From a virus, in the IMG/VR virus record IMGVR_UViG_3300024495_000023, positions 24,167 through 88,166 of that record: a DNA stretch of 64,000 bases; one strand, given 5' to 3'. The notes beneath the pieces were generated by a model. It ran no database searches. It had not been told where the DNA came from and saw only the letters and a program-made list of their open reading frames with translations. Position 1 is the first letter of the stretch. Each line of letters starts with the position of its first letter. Positions 1-8,647 of the stretch are shown piece after piece. A program made the translations under genes and the position numbers.

Positions 1-550
1 CTGGTATCAAGTCTGTGTTTACTTCAGCAGTTATGCTAACAGTATCTGTAGTCTGATTACCAAAAAATATCTGTCCGTCGATTAATATATCTCCGGTACT
101 ATGTAGATTTCCATCTACCATTACATCGGAATCGAATATAGTTTCTCCAATACCGTGTGGTTTTAATTCTATGTTATCATTGCTGTTTAAAGAACTGATA
201 GTATTGTTAGAAAAACGTAAATTATCGGTCCTTAATTGAGGTACTATCGTTTGATTAGACGCTGGAGAAATATAGATAGGACCATTAACACTGGATAATA
301 TGCTGTTAGCACCATCGAAATTAAATCCAGAAAGATTTAGATTATTGTCTATTATGAGATCCGAAGTCTTGATAGCTGTGAGTACAGTTAGATCTCTAGT
401 AGGAGCATCTGTATTGATGCCGATCCTGTTAGTTTCTACATCTATATAGAGTAGACTATCGCTTAGGGAATTTTGAAAGACCAGATTCTCGCCACCTCGC
501 AAGAGGTTTTCTTTGAGCATCGATCCGGAGATTCTACCTAGGTCAGACAT
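1..550 (-). CDS. Fibre-like virion protein, N-terminal part (runs off left edge)
   Basis: Reading leftward from ATG at 550 the frame stays open for 183 codons to the window edge, so the C-terminus is missing. The translation begins MSDLGRISGSMLKENLLRGG and contains a RIGINTDAPT segment, a type of repeat often found in phage tail-fibre shafts, then short beta-rich repeats (LIIDNNLNLSGFNF, GDILIDGQIFFGNQ). It is the last visible gene of the leftward virion run, 40 bases after the stop of the preceding gene, and resembles in style the 512-residue protein at 1817-3355. I infer a fibre or whisker component; the exact role is unknown. Confidence 0.75.
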   Translation of the reverse strand, partial: MSDLGRISGSMLKENLLRGGENLVFQNSLSDSLLYIDVETNRIGINTDAPTRDLTVLTAIKTSDLIIDNNLNLSGFNFDGANSILSSVNGPIYISPASNQTIVPQLRTDNLRFSNNTISSLNSNDNIELKPHGIGETIFDSDVMVDGNLHSTGDILIDGQIFFGNQTTDTVSITAEVNTDLIP

Positions 551-590
551 AGTTAATCCTTTTAACTATTTACCGCAGGTAGATTTTGGA

Positions 591-1457
591 TTACTGGTCG
601 AAACCGTATAAAACTGTTACTGGTTTTGTGTCAGGTACGGCTGTATAGAATCTGATAAACCATCCAGCTTTAGCAATATAAGCTAGATATGTGCCGCCTG
701 CTCCTCCTGCTATCGATACAGAAGGAATAGTAGTATAATTAGTTCCGCCTGATGTTATACTGATAGATTCTATATTACCACTGCTGTCAGTAGTAGCTGT
801 ACCTGTCGCAGTAGTGCCACCGCCGCTAGGAGCAGCTACAGTTATAGGAACTGTGCTGTTAGGTGTATAACCGGTACCTGGTGATACTACTTCTACTCCC
901 ACTACTTGTCCTGCGCTTTGGACTAGTTCATAGTTTGTATTGGCAATTTGAAACACATTTTCTACTAACACGATCATGTTGTTAACATAATCTTGTGGAT
1001 CATATCCTTGTGCTAGTCCTGGCACATAGGGCAATGGATTGCCATCGCTAGGAAACCATCTGCTGATATCGCTGTTAGGTTGGGTGATTATATTATAAGT
1101 ACCTGCTCCTAGGATCTCTTGTATCACTCTAGCAGGACCTTGTGTTCTTATCTGTGTCCAAGATCCTGATTGATATACTTCTAGACCTGTATCGTTTTCA
1201 GGAAAATATCTAACAACTTCTCCTGCTGGATTAGAAACAGCAGCCGAAGTGTTATATCTCAAAGAACCATTAGCATCAGTGGGCTGTCTAACTCCAGTCG
1301 TTTTTGGTCTATTGCTGGTCGTGCCTTTAGGCAACATGACTGATCCAGTAGCATTAAACACTACTCTGTTGCCTGTACCGACGTCGTTAGGATATACTAT
1401 GACTGCTCGATCATTAGAACTAAACTTAGAAAGTGTTTTTGTTTTTAAAAACTTCAT
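591..1457 (-). CDS. Virion structural protein with Gly-rich beta repeats
   Basis: 288 residues. The N-terminal half has a pattern common at the start of phage fibre proteins: LPKGTTSNRPKTTGVRQPTDANG, followed by LRYNT and LEVYQSGSWTQI. Residues about 185-260 carry two Gly-rich repeats of the form VxSPGTGYTP..STVPI and ITSGGTNYTTIPSVSIAGG, a module also present in the proteins at 1817-3355 and 32944-47769. No enzyme motif was seen. The start overlaps the stop of the upstream gene by four bases (ATGA, 1454-1457), which suggests translational coupling. Probable tail-fibre or capsid-surface protein; function inferred from composition and context only. Confidence 0.75.
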   Translation of the reverse strand: MKFLKTKTLSKFSSNDRAVIVYPNDVGTGNRVVFNATGSVMLPKGTTSNRPKTTGVRQPTDANGSLRYNTSAAVSNPAGEVVRYFPENDTGLEVYQSGSWTQIRTQGPARVIQEILGAGTYNIITQPNSDISRWFPSDGNPLPYVPGLAQGYDPQDYVNNMIVLVENVFQIANTNYELVQSAGQVVGVEVVSPGTGYTPNSTVPITVAAPSGGGTTATGTATTDSSGNIESISITSGGTNYTTIPSVSIAGGAGGTYLAYIAKAGWFIRFYTAVPDTKPVTVLYGFDQ

Positions 1458-1807
1458 ACTGGTAACACGCTCACGGTTGCGACAACTGCGCTGTTTTGAC
1501 TACATGAAGCTTGTATAGAATCGCCGGCAGCTAACACGATTCTTTCTGTATCAAAAAATAAAGTTTCACCAGCCGGTATAGTCAAGCTAGAGATGATTTT
1601 ATTAGTCAATGTAACTGGTGAAGCTCCATATGCTACAGCAAATACATCAATAGTTACAGCATTTACTGTTTCGTCTGAGGCATTAGGTGCGAGTGTATTA
1701 CAAAAGATCATTGTAGTGATAGCACTCTGCGTGTTCATATCACCCGGAGTACCCGGTGCTGTAAAAAGTGATGCTGTGCTAGTTGTTAGTTGTGTGTTTA
1801 CTATCAT
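1454..1807 (-). CDS. Small beta-rich virion protein, unknown
   Basis: 117 residues, with alternating hydrophobic and polar residues typical of a beta sandwich (TIDVFAVAYGASPVT, LTIPAGETLFFDTERIVLAAGD, SIQASCSQNS). Similar short proteins with a PAGET..F...ERIVL core are common among phage structural hypotheticals, but I do not recognise a named family. It lies 10 bases after the 512-residue fibre-like gene and overlaps the next gene by four bases, so it is part of the same late virion transcript. A decoration or fibre-accessory role is a guess. Confidence 0.7.
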   Translation of the reverse strand: MIVNTQLTTSTASLFTAPGTPGDMNTQSAITTMIFCNTLAPNASDETVNAVTIDVFAVAYGASPVTLTNKIISSLTIPAGETLFFDTERIVLAAGDSIQASCSQNSAVVATVSVLPV

Positions 1808-1816
1808 CTTCGATCC

Positions 1817-3355
1817 TTAAAATATCATGCTCATAGCCAGTGCTTTTTGTTTACTTATTAATTCATTCTTGACAGGATACAGTGACAGATTGCTAAGATT
1901 ATATTCTACAGGATGTGGATGATTAGTCATGTAACTCTGCCAATACAAAGTCTGCGTCCTGTTGTTATAATACAAAGCTGTACCACCAGGACTGAATGTA
2001 TTAGACGAATCACCAGCATCGAAAGAATATAATACAGAAGAAGCATTGACATAAGATGGCACTACATCTATATCATTGATCTGTAACGGTGTTTGAAATT
2101 CAGTTTTACCTGTACCTTGTGGTCTAAAAATTATGTTAGTATTGCTGTTGTTATTAGAAATAATATTATTTGATATTTCTAATGCGCCTAACTCTATCCT
2201 ATTTTTGTAGAAAGTAGTTGAGATAACATTGTCAACTACTACTTGTGCTAAACTTTCTGTCAGTGCTGTATTAAGTCCTGCGGAAAATGTAACTGTAGGC
2301 ACTGTATAATATGTGCCCCTATCGCCGGGTAATATAGTGACTGCTGTTATTTGTCCTGCTGTCGGTGACGATGGGTTTGTATCCACTGTCACTGTACCTG
2401 TAGCGGTACTACCTGGTCCTAGAGCTCCTGTGCTTATAGTGACTGTAGCAGATGCATAATCACTACCGCCACTGATAATATCAACAGCTATCACTTCCCA
2501 TCTTAAATCTAGAGTAGCACCTGCTCCGTTGAGACTATTTGTGATAGTGGCTACGTTGTTATTTGATGGTGGTAAAACTGTGTATCTTCCTGGAACAGTA
2601 AGATTGAATGATGTTATCTTGCCAGTACCATCAACTCCTGTGACTGTTGCATTGGCTGTTAATTGAGCAGTACCGCCTACTATAGAAATAACATCTCCGA
2701 CAACATAGTTAAGACCTTGATTGTTGATTATGGCATTAGAGATGCCCATAACAGCTATACCAACTGCGCCACCGGCAGTATCTTTTACGATAACGTAAGT
2801 ATTGTCTCTCTTGATTTCGTTGTCAGGTTCTCTGTTTCTGATAGCTAGATCTACGAATCTTTTATTTGGTATGTGATCGTCTGCGGTTACTCTTGATTCA
2901 TAGTTAGAAATACCTGTAACTTTAACAACACCTGTTCCTGATCCTATCAGTGTTAGATCTCCACCGTCAGTGCCAGGATCTGTCACGACCTTTCTTACTT
3001 TTATTTTACTATTGACATAGCTTTTAGCTATGCCACCAAAACTTTCAATGATTTCCCAATCGTTGTTAGTTTCATTATATAGGAATGAAGGTAGAGGGTT
3101 TGCTACTCCTGGAGATACAAACCCCCTATCTATTTCAAGTCCAGACACTATCTTGGTAACACCATTACCGGTTTCACCTTTGTTCAATCGTATGATATTA
3201 TCTTGGATCGAAAGATTAGCGACATCTACAGATACAGTATTACCCGTTACTACAAGATTCCCTACTACGTTTACTTCTGAGGTAACGAATGTGATCTTGT
3301 TAGCATTGGGCGTCTTGATCTTGTAGTCGCCGTTAGTCTGGATTACCTGACTCAT
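1817..3355 (-). CDS. Fibre-like virion protein with Gly-rich repeats
   Basis: 512 residues. The N-terminal region reads like a phage fibre shaft (ITFVTSEVNVVGNLVVTGNT, then LSIQDNIIRLNKGETGNGV and a YNETNNDWEII segment). Residues about 200-370 hold at least three Gly-rich units ending in Y-x-V-P or similar (NNQGLNYVVGDVISIVGG, IISGGSDYASATVTIS, RGTYYTVPTVTFSAG). The C-terminal part has FRPQGTGKTEFQTPLQI, again typical of tail-fibre repeats. No signal peptide or membrane segment. It starts 13 bases after the 131-residue gene. The family resemblance to fibres is clear, the precise attachment site on the virion is not. Confidence 0.75.
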   Translation of the reverse strand: MSQVIQTNGDYKIKTPNANKITFVTSEVNVVGNLVVTGNTVSVDVANLSIQDNIIRLNKGETGNGVTKIVSGLEIDRGFVSPGVANPLPSFLYNETNNDWEIIESFGGIAKSYVNSKIKVRKVVTDPGTDGGDLTLIGSGTGVVKVTGISNYESRVTADDHIPNKRFVDLAIRNREPDNEIKRDNTYVIVKDTAGGAVGIAVMGISNAIINNQGLNYVVGDVISIVGGTAQLTANATVTGVDGTGKITSFNLTVPGRYTVLPPSNNNVATITNSLNGAGATLDLRWEVIAVDIISGGSDYASATVTISTGALGPGSTATGTVTVDTNPSSPTAGQITAVTILPGDRGTYYTVPTVTFSAGLNTALTESLAQVVVDNVISTTFYKNRIELGALEISNNIISNNNSNTNIIFRPQGTGKTEFQTPLQINDIDVVPSYVNASSVLYSFDAGDSSNTFSPGGTALYYNNRTQTLYWQSYMTNHPHPVEYNLSNLSLYPVKNELISKQKALAMSMIF

Positions 3356-3368
3356 TATTGATTCCTAA

Positions 3369-3764
3369 TTATACGTAGTCGGTTGTACCGTTAGCCTTGA
3401 CATACAATTGGATGTAGTCAGATGATGAATCATTTACTAGTGCCCATCTGTAGCGTGTGCCATCAAAACCTGTCATGATGCGAGCTGTTAGTTTCTTTAT
3501 AGTAACTCTTGTAGCATCATTACCCGGATCTCTGTAACCTACCATGACTGCTGTTCCTGCTGTGTCGGCAGCAAAACTTGTACCTTCTGCTAGTGTTACA
3601 CGGAATGTACCGTCTGTAGCATTGTATACATCGTATTTGTTTGAACCACGTTGTGCTACGATGTAGCTAGTACGAGCTGTGCTAGTTTTCATAGCAGATA
3701 CCAAAATACCTGAATCTGATCCTGCCGCTGTACCAAAATTAATCTTTTTTACTGGACGTCCCAT
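3369..3764 (-). CDS. Conserved small virion protein, possible decoration protein
   Basis: 131 residues starting MGRPVKKINFGTAAGSD, with a basic first segment and a compact beta-rich remainder (TSYIVAQRGSNKYDVYNATD, TVMVGYRDPGND-type turns, TARIMTGFDGTRYRWALV). A purine-rich site (AGGAGAA, minus strand, near 3771) lies just before the ATG, and a late-promoter-like octamer lies 68 bases upstream. Having its own promoter and strong ribosome site directly after the capsid block suggests an abundant virion component. No named family is recognised; the decoration role is inference. Confidence 0.7.
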   Translation of the reverse strand: MGRPVKKINFGTAAGSDSGILVSAMKTSTARTSYIVAQRGSNKYDVYNATDGTFRVTLAEGTSFAADTAGTAVMVGYRDPGNDATRVTIKKLTARIMTGFDGTRYRWALVNDSSSDYIQLYVKANGTTDYV

Positions 3765-3831
3765 TTGTTTTCTCCTTATGTTGACGTTCTAGGTCTACGC
3801 GGTGGGTGCCGCATAATAAACTTAGATACTT

Positions 3832-3839
3832 TATTTATC
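3832..3839 (-). promoter_or_regulatory. T4-type late promoter candidate
   Basis: The minus strand reads GATAAATA, 7 of 8 matches to T4 TATAAATA. It lies 68 bases upstream of the 131-residue gene and overlaps the stop of the 91-residue gene. Predicted start of transcription is near 3826. Confidence 0.45.
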
Positions 3840-4110
3840 TACGGGCTAACAATGCTATCAACTGTACTTTTTCCACAGTATTAATCACTCTGTCTATCTC
3901 ATCTATGTGATTTTGTGCTTGTTCTAGATATTTTTTCTGCTTGGTCTGTCTATAATAGACTAACGCTGTGCTGTATTCTTGTATATGATTTTCTACTATT
4001 CGTTCTATCCGTTTAACATCATGGTTAAACATAGGAAAGCGTCTGCGCCAGTCGTTTATACGATCTCTTATTTCTTTAAAATCTCTTGGTTGATCAAGCG
4101 CCGTCGTCAT
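3835..4110 (-). CDS. Small helical protein, unknown
   Basis: 91 residues from ATG at 4110 (a GTG at 4119 would add three residues). Charged and predicted helical throughout: RDFKEIRDRINDWRRRFP, then VKRIERIVENHIQEYSTALV and AQNHIDEIDRVINTVEKVQ, which looks like a short helical hairpin or coiled coil. It overlaps the upstream gene by 17 bases, so the two are probably translated together. No family recognised. A fibre or capsid accessory protein is possible from position, but there is no direct evidence. Confidence 0.65.
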   Translation of the reverse strand: MTTALDQPRDFKEIRDRINDWRRRFPMFNHDVKRIERIVENHIQEYSTALVYYRQTKQKKYLEQAQNHIDEIDRVINTVEKVQLIALLARR

Positions 4111-4648
4111 AGTAAACACGCATTCTCAGTTGGTCGACATAAGCTGTGTCTCTATGAGGAAAATGCGGATGGCTTCTAAATTGTAGCATGATTCCAAATA
4201 ATGGATCATTAATTTTAGCTGCTGTAAGATTGCTAAGATGATTTTGATCCTGCCAAAGATCAGTAGGGCCACCATAGGAAAAATAATTTTCATTTATATC
4301 TGATAACTGCTTCATGTTTTGACCTATGCGTTCATTTAGGTGTAACTGTACGATCTGATCAGTAACTCTAGAATAACGCTGACCTTTTATTTCTAATTCT
4401 ATTCCTAGTATATTACCTGTGACAGAAAAATTAAAACCAGTAAAAACCAATTTGTTTGTTTCCATTATAGTCATGCCATCTCTATTAAACGTAGTATTAG
4501 AAATGCCCTGTAACGGTTCGTGTGTTTTAATCTGTTTAAAATCTAGTTTGTCGAGATTATTAAAAGCAGATAGATCCCAAGATATTCCGTCGTCAACGAC
4601 TATCTCTTGTACAGCTATCGGAGTTTTCCAGGTAGTAATTTGTTCCAT
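4094..4648 (-). CDS. Putative virion protein, beta-rich, unknown
   Basis: 184 residues. Segments such as WDLSAFNNLDKLDFKQIK, LVFTGFNFSVTGNILGIELE and DQLRMRVYYDDGA suggest a beta-sandwich fold like those seen in phage surface or fibre proteins. No catalytic motif was found. It begins 16 bases downstream of the capsid terminator, so it is either transcribed by read-through or from a promoter I cannot identify with confidence. No good Shine-Dalgarno sequence is visible before the ATG at 4648. Confidence 0.65.
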   Translation of the reverse strand: MEQITTWKTPIAVQEIVVDDGISWDLSAFNNLDKLDFKQIKTHEPLQGISNTTFNRDGMTIMETNKLVFTGFNFSVTGNILGIELEIKGQRYSRVTDQIVQLHLNERIGQNMKQLSDINENYFSYGGPTDLWQDQNHLSNLTAAKINDPLFGIMLQFRSHPHFPHRDTAYVDQLRMRVYYDDGA

Positions 4649-4663
4649 ATCAATATTTAAGTC

Positions 4664-4690
4664 AAAAAGAAAGGCCCCGTAGGGCCTTTC
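4664..4690 (-). terminator. Rho-independent terminator after gp23
   Basis: A perfect 9-bp stem GAAAGGCCC/GGGCCTTTC (4669-4677 with 4682-4690) closes a TACG loop on the minus strand, a C(UACG)G tetraloop of the very stable UNCG class, and is followed by a run of five T. It lies 23 bases past the gp23 stop and separates the highly expressed capsid gene from the smaller virion genes downstream. Confidence 0.9.
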
Positions 4691-4712
4691 GAACAGACGA
4701 ATCTGTTTTTGA

Positions 4713-5891
4713 TTACTTGAAGCTTACGCTTGTGTCTGTGATTTCAACACGAGCCAAGTAGTCAGCAGCATTACCAAGAGATGATGCTGTGTTGCTTAGT
4801 TCAACATAGCCATATCTTGTCATGAAGCTCACGACTGGTTCGAAAGTTGTTGGATCAAGCACAACACCACTTGACATCAATGGGATGTATGGGCAGTAGA
4901 ATGCTGGAGCATCACTTTCACTTGAGCCCTTGTAGCCAACTAGCACAGGTGCGTTGTTAGCAGCATAGGCGTCTACGTACACTTTCATTGCGCTGTTCAA
5001 AGTACCAACGAACTTGGTGTTTGTTGGAGCTTCGAATGTGCCTTCTGTAGTGCGAGCAAAAGCAGAAGTTGTTGCGCTCTGTAGGATTGTTAGTGCGAAT
5101 GGTGAAACTACAGCGTAGTTACCAGCACCACGACGTGTACGCTGAGCGATTAGGTTTGCTTGACGATTGATTAGAACAGCTAGGGCAGCATGTTCGTCAC
5201 CAACGAATGTAGCAGTACCTGACACAGCGGTCTGGTCGTATGTTTCTGATCCTGTACCAGCTAGGTTACGTAGTGAACCTAGAACTTCTTGGTCGATTTC
5301 AGCAGTGATTTCTTGAGCCAAAGCAGCCATGATTTCTGCTTCGATGTCAATGCCTTGTTGGGCTTGTGCATCTTGAGCAGCTTCAAAAGTCCAACGAGCT
5401 GATAGCTTGCGGGTCTTTGCTTCTACTGTTTGCTTCAAGATTTGGATGCTCATCTTCTTACCAGCAACGCCTTCTAGTGCTGCTGTTGTAGCACCTGCGG
5501 CGGCTGTTGATGAAGAACCAGCAGCATTACCAGAATATGAAGCAGCGATCTTGAATGGGCTCAATGCTTCTTCACCAGCTGTTACACCACCTGCGCTGTC
5601 CGCATAGCGAACACGTAGGGTGTGGATTTGACCAACTGGACCAGTCATTGGTTGTACACCAACTAGTTCATTTGCGATGACAGTTGGCATTACACGTCTG
5701 ATCACTGGAAGGATCACACGATTTAGGGTTGCGACGTTACCGGCAGAAGTAGCACCAGCGGTGGCTGACTCCGACAAATACTTGCGGGTATTTTCCAGAG
5801 TTGTTGCCATCACCGTACGACGAGTTCCTTGAAGGCCTTCAAGTAGTGCCTCTTTGGTTTCCTGCCAGCGTGACTCTAATAGTTCTGACAT
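4713..5891 (-). CDS. 23: Major capsid protein gp23
   Basis: 392 residues, T4 gp23 family, forms the hexameric capsid lattice. Recognisable parts are the N-terminal TLENTRKYLSES, NRVILPVIRRVMPTVIANELVGVQPMTGPVGQI, and the C-terminal VLDPTTFEPVVSFMTRYGYVEL. It is much shorter than T4 gp23 (521 residues), as in some distant T4-like phages. T4 gp23 loses an N-terminal propeptide to the gp21 protease at an (L/I)xE site; here LLE occurs at residues 4-6 and 16-18, so any propeptide would be very short. A strong AAGGAG ribosome site precedes the ATG. It follows gp22 by 11 bases, in the T4 order 20-21-22-23. Confidence 0.95.
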   Translation of the reverse strand: MSELLESRWQETKEALLEGLQGTRRTVMATTLENTRKYLSESATAGATSAGNVATLNRVILPVIRRVMPTVIANELVGVQPMTGPVGQIHTLRVRYADSAGGVTAGEEALSPFKIAASYSGNAAGSSSTAAAGATTAALEGVAGKKMSIQILKQTVEAKTRKLSARWTFEAAQDAQAQQGIDIEAEIMAALAQEITAEIDQEVLGSLRNLAGTGSETYDQTAVSGTATFVGDEHAALAVLINRQANLIAQRTRRGAGNYAVVSPFALTILQSATTSAFARTTEGTFEAPTNTKFVGTLNSAMKVYVDAYAANNAPVLVGYKGSSESDAPAFYCPYIPLMSSGVVLDPTTFEPVVSFMTRYGYVELSNTASSLGNAADYLARVEITDTSVSFK

Positions 5892-5902
5892 TATTGTTCT
5901 CC

Positions 5903-6994
5903 TTAAACTTTAAGTCCCGCGAGCTTGCGGATGGTAAAAATCTCAGCGGTCTTTTCTTCTCCGCTGACTGTAGTAGCCTGCTTGTTGCCTGTAACTTCAA
6001 TGCCTTCTGTAATTGCCTTCTTTTTAGGAGCCTCGCCGGCCATAACGGCTGGGAGATACTTGTCAAATGCACCACGGAGTTTTTCTGTTTGAACGGATTC
6101 AAGCAGTTCGCTCATCACCGTTTTCTTCTCTCCGGCGAGTGGGCTTAACAGTTCGCTCATAATTTCTCTACGTTGTACCGTATCTTTCATGATACGAATT
6201 TCGCGGTCCTTGCTTTCGACAACGGACTGCTTATCATCAATGGCTTTCTTAGCCTCTGCTAGAGCAGCTTCTTTCTCCCTAACTACACGAAGTAGTTTTG
6301 AAGTTTCAGACTTCTCATTTAAGTGGCTAGAAGCATATTCGCTAGCATAAGCTTCGAAGATTCTGCGACCGAAATCATTCTTGCGAGCGACTTCGATGTC
6401 TTCTTTCAGTTGGCTCATCTCTGAAGCTAGCTTGTTGGTAACAGTAGCTTCAACGACTTTGGTAGCCTTCTTAACGAAATCAGACTTGACTTGTTCAAAT
6501 TTTGCTTTGGCTTCACGGACTAGTTTGACTTTTGTTTCTGCTAGGTCTTTCTTGTCAGTGTGGAATTCAGCAATTTCTTTAGCTAGAGCGTTAACAATGA
6601 ACGTTTCTAGTTTAGCAAAATTTTCTGCTACAGACTTGCGATCTTCGTGTAGTTCTGAAAGTTCGCCAGCGAGTCTAGAAAGCACAAAGCTCTCCATCTT
6701 CTTAGCATCATCTTTCATTTTCTTAGCGTACTTGGCTTTGGCTTCGACTAATTGATTTCTGTCTTCAGCAAGCTCTTCGAGCTCACCTTGTAGACGATCA
6801 CTGATCATTTTGTCAATAGCTTCAACCATCACGCCCTTATCGTGTTCGTACTTTTGTGCGAACTCTTCACGAAGTGTAGCTGTAACTTCATCGCGATTTT
6901 CTTGAATCTTTGTTTGCCAAGCGGATTCAATTTCCGACTTGATCTCTTCGGAAATCACATTGTTTTCGAATAATTGTTTTACTATATCTAGCAT
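5903..6994 (-). CDS. 22: Prohead scaffold protein gp22
   Basis: 363 residues, almost entirely charged helix and coiled coil (for example KAKYAKKMKDDAKKMESFVL, KIRLVREAKAKFEQVKSDF-like segments), as expected of the core scaffold around which the prohead assembles before being destroyed by gp21. The C-terminal third has IMSELLSPLAGEKKTVMSEL and EKLRGAFDKYLPAVMAG, the region conserved among T4-like gp22 proteins. A perfect AGGAGAA site lies before ATG 6994. It sits between gp21 and gp23 as in T4. Three internal repeats of the form EDRKSVAE / EDRNQLVE / DKKDLAET suggest heptad duplications in the core. Confidence 0.92.
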   Translation of the reverse strand: MLDIVKQLFENNVISEEIKSEIESAWQTKIQENRDEVTATLREEFAQKYEHDKGVMVEAIDKMISDRLQGELEELAEDRNQLVEAKAKYAKKMKDDAKKMESFVLSRLAGELSELHEDRKSVAENFAKLETFIVNALAKEIAEFHTDKKDLAETKVKLVREAKAKFEQVKSDFVKKATKVVEATVTNKLASEMSQLKEDIEVARKNDFGRRIFEAYASEYASSHLNEKSETSKLLRVVREKEAALAEAKKAIDDKQSVVESKDREIRIMKDTVQRREIMSELLSPLAGEKKTVMSELLESVQTEKLRGAFDKYLPAVMAGEAPKKKAITEGIEVTGNKQATTVSGEEKTAEIFTIRKLAGLKV

Positions 6995-7010
6995 GTGATT
7001 CTCCTACAAA

Positions 7011-7643
7011 TTATTTGAGGGTCTTGATGATTCTCATCAAGCTCTCTGCTACGTATTTCTGTGCCTTAGGATCGCCTTGGACTTCCCTTGCTATATTCAA
7101 TGCCTTATAACCGCCTGTTGTGTTCATTAATGCTTCGTAAACTGGTGTGGGATACGCTCCCGGGGCGCTTGGTTGTGCGACAATGTCAACGGTAATGATT
7201 TCAAAATCAGAAACCTTACCGCTGCCATCTTCTGAAACGTTACCGGAACCCCTGCTTGATACGCCTAGTTTCACTCCGTTCTCCAACATGGTTTGAATTA
7301 ATTGTCCCATAGGAGTTGGAAGTATTTTTATCTTACCGTAACCATTTGGGCCGTCCATCCACATCTTAGTGATCATGTGACTAACACGGTCCAAATTTAT
7401 GCGTAGATCAGCAGGATGATCCACTTCCCCTAGAACTGAATATCCACCCGCAATCTGTTCGTTGATAGTTTTGACAGCCCGAGCAATTTCAGTAGAGGGA
7501 TAAACACGCTGATTCTGGTTTCTGATATCACCTTGGATACAGATACCGTGGAGATGCAGGGTCTTTCTATCCCCTTCCTCGGAACTTTCAAGAACCAATT
7601 GCGCTTGGTCGAAACTCAGATTTTCTCTAAGGTAGTTTTTCAC
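7011..7643 (-). CDS. 21: Prohead core protease gp21
   Basis: 210 residues from a GTG start at 7643. Family of herpesvirus-like serine proteases that cleave scaffold and capsid during maturation. The expected catalytic regions are visible: GEVDHP with His76, LGVSSRGSG with Ser129/Ser130, and TVDIVAQPSAPGA with Asp153. The N-terminal HGICIQGDIRNQNQRVYP is also typical. T4 gp21 is of similar length (212). It lies between the acidic core protein and gp22. The GTG start with a modest ribosome site fits low, catalytic expression next to abundant structural genes. Confidence 0.93.
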   Translation of the reverse strand: MKNYLRENLSFDQAQLVLESSEEGDRKTLHLHGICIQGDIRNQNQRVYPSTEIARAVKTINEQIAGGYSVLGEVDHPADLRINLDRVSHMITKMWMDGPNGYGKIKILPTPMGQLIQTMLENGVKLGVSSRGSGNVSEDGSGKVSDFEIITVDIVAQPSAPGAYPTPVYEALMNTTGGYKALNIAREVQGDPKAQKYVAESLMRIIKTLK

Positions 7644-7657
7644 CTAAAGGGCTCCGA

Positions 7658-8554
7658 TTACTTCTTACCGCGGAAAAGACTTGCTGTGTTATCAGCTGAT
7701 TCGCCTGAACCTTTCTTTTCTGCGCCATGTCCTGGTTCTTTCTTAGAAAAAGCACTGCCTGCTTTTCCACCAGGAACATTGATGTTACCTGTGTTCATGT
7801 CTTGTGGCTTGTTCTTGCTTAGACCTGTTTCTGAACCACCGCCTTCGCCGCCTTTTGCGATGTTAGCAGTTGTTCCGCCCATGTCATTCTTGCCAGCTAC
7901 TGTGCTCTTGGTATTTGTAGCACCTGTTACTGAACCAGACTGTGCGCCTACGGCCTTGCCTTCGCCTTTCTGATTGTTTTTGTCCCAATCGTTACCAACT
8001 TTTTCTACGTATTCACGTACTGTGTCTAGGTCTTCGACTGTTTCAAATTCTTCTGAACCATCTAGTGCGTCAGCAGCAGCGTCCATGTGTCCTGCGTGGT
8101 CACCTGGTTCGCCTGTTTCTTCTTCATGCTGTTCGCCTTGTAGGAATTGGTCAAAAGCTGCTTGTAGTTCGTCGATAGCAGAAGCTAGGTCTTTGATATC
8201 GCCCTTGGTTGCTTCAGCATCTTCGTCATGGCCTTCTTCGCCTTCTTCGTCACCGAATGGGTTTTCTTCGCCTTCTTCACCGCCTTCATCATCGCCTTCC
8301 ATATCGTCGATCATGTCGTCAGTTTCATCATCAGCTTCGCCCATTTCGACGTCTTCAAATGACTCATCCATGTCATCATTTTCTTCGTCGTCTTCTTCGC
8401 CTAGATCTTCTTCTTCTAATTCGCTTTCGATTAGATTTTCGTAAATTTCACGGGATTTTTCCACTACGTAGTTGTGGAAGATTTCTTCTGCTTTAGCGGT
8501 ATCGTTGTTTACGATATGCTCTAGCATTTCTGCGATTTTATTCTTGTCTGCCAT
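7658..8554 (-). CDS. Acidic prohead core protein (gp68-like)
   Basis: 298 residues. The N-terminus MADKNKIAEMLEHIVNNDTA and AEEIFHNYVVEKSREIYENL resembles prohead core proteins of marine T4-like phages. Residues about 45-115 are extremely acidic, with long Glu/Asp runs, followed by a helical segment (DIKDLASAIDELQAAFDQFL) and a Gly/Lys/Ser-rich low-complexity tail. T4 has two small core proteins, gp67 and gp68, at this place between portal and protease. It has a strong AGGAGG site before the ATG. The acidic composition fits an internal, proteolysed head component; the gp68 link is by position and N-terminal similarity. Confidence 0.75.
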   Translation of the reverse strand: MADKNKIAEMLEHIVNNDTAKAEEIFHNYVVEKSREIYENLIESELEEEDLGEEDDEENDDMDESFEDVEMGEADDETDDMIDDMEGDDEGGEEGEENPFGDEEGEEGHDEDAEATKGDIKDLASAIDELQAAFDQFLQGEQHEEETGEPGDHAGHMDAAADALDGSEEFETVEDLDTVREYVEKVGNDWDKNNQKGEGKAVGAQSGSVTGATNTKSTVAGKNDMGGTTANIAKGGEGGGSETGLSKNKPQDMNTGNINVPGGKAGSAFSKKEPGHGAEKKGSGESADNTASLFRGKK

Positions 8555-8647
8555 GTTAATTCCTCCTGAATATTGTGGGGCTGTCGAATATATTTAATGC
8601 TAAGATAATATTTGGGTATTAAATGATGCTTTTTTGATCAATTTTGA

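Noticed and set aside
4652-4659. CTTAAATA on the minus strand before the 184-residue gene
   Set aside because: Two mismatches to the octamer and only three bases from the ATG, too close for a leader.
8209-8496. Open frames on the plus strand opposite the acidic core gene
   Set aside because: They are reflections of the Glu/Asp repeats (GAA/GAT runs), giving Ser- or His/Leu/Arg-rich nonsense, with no ribosome site.
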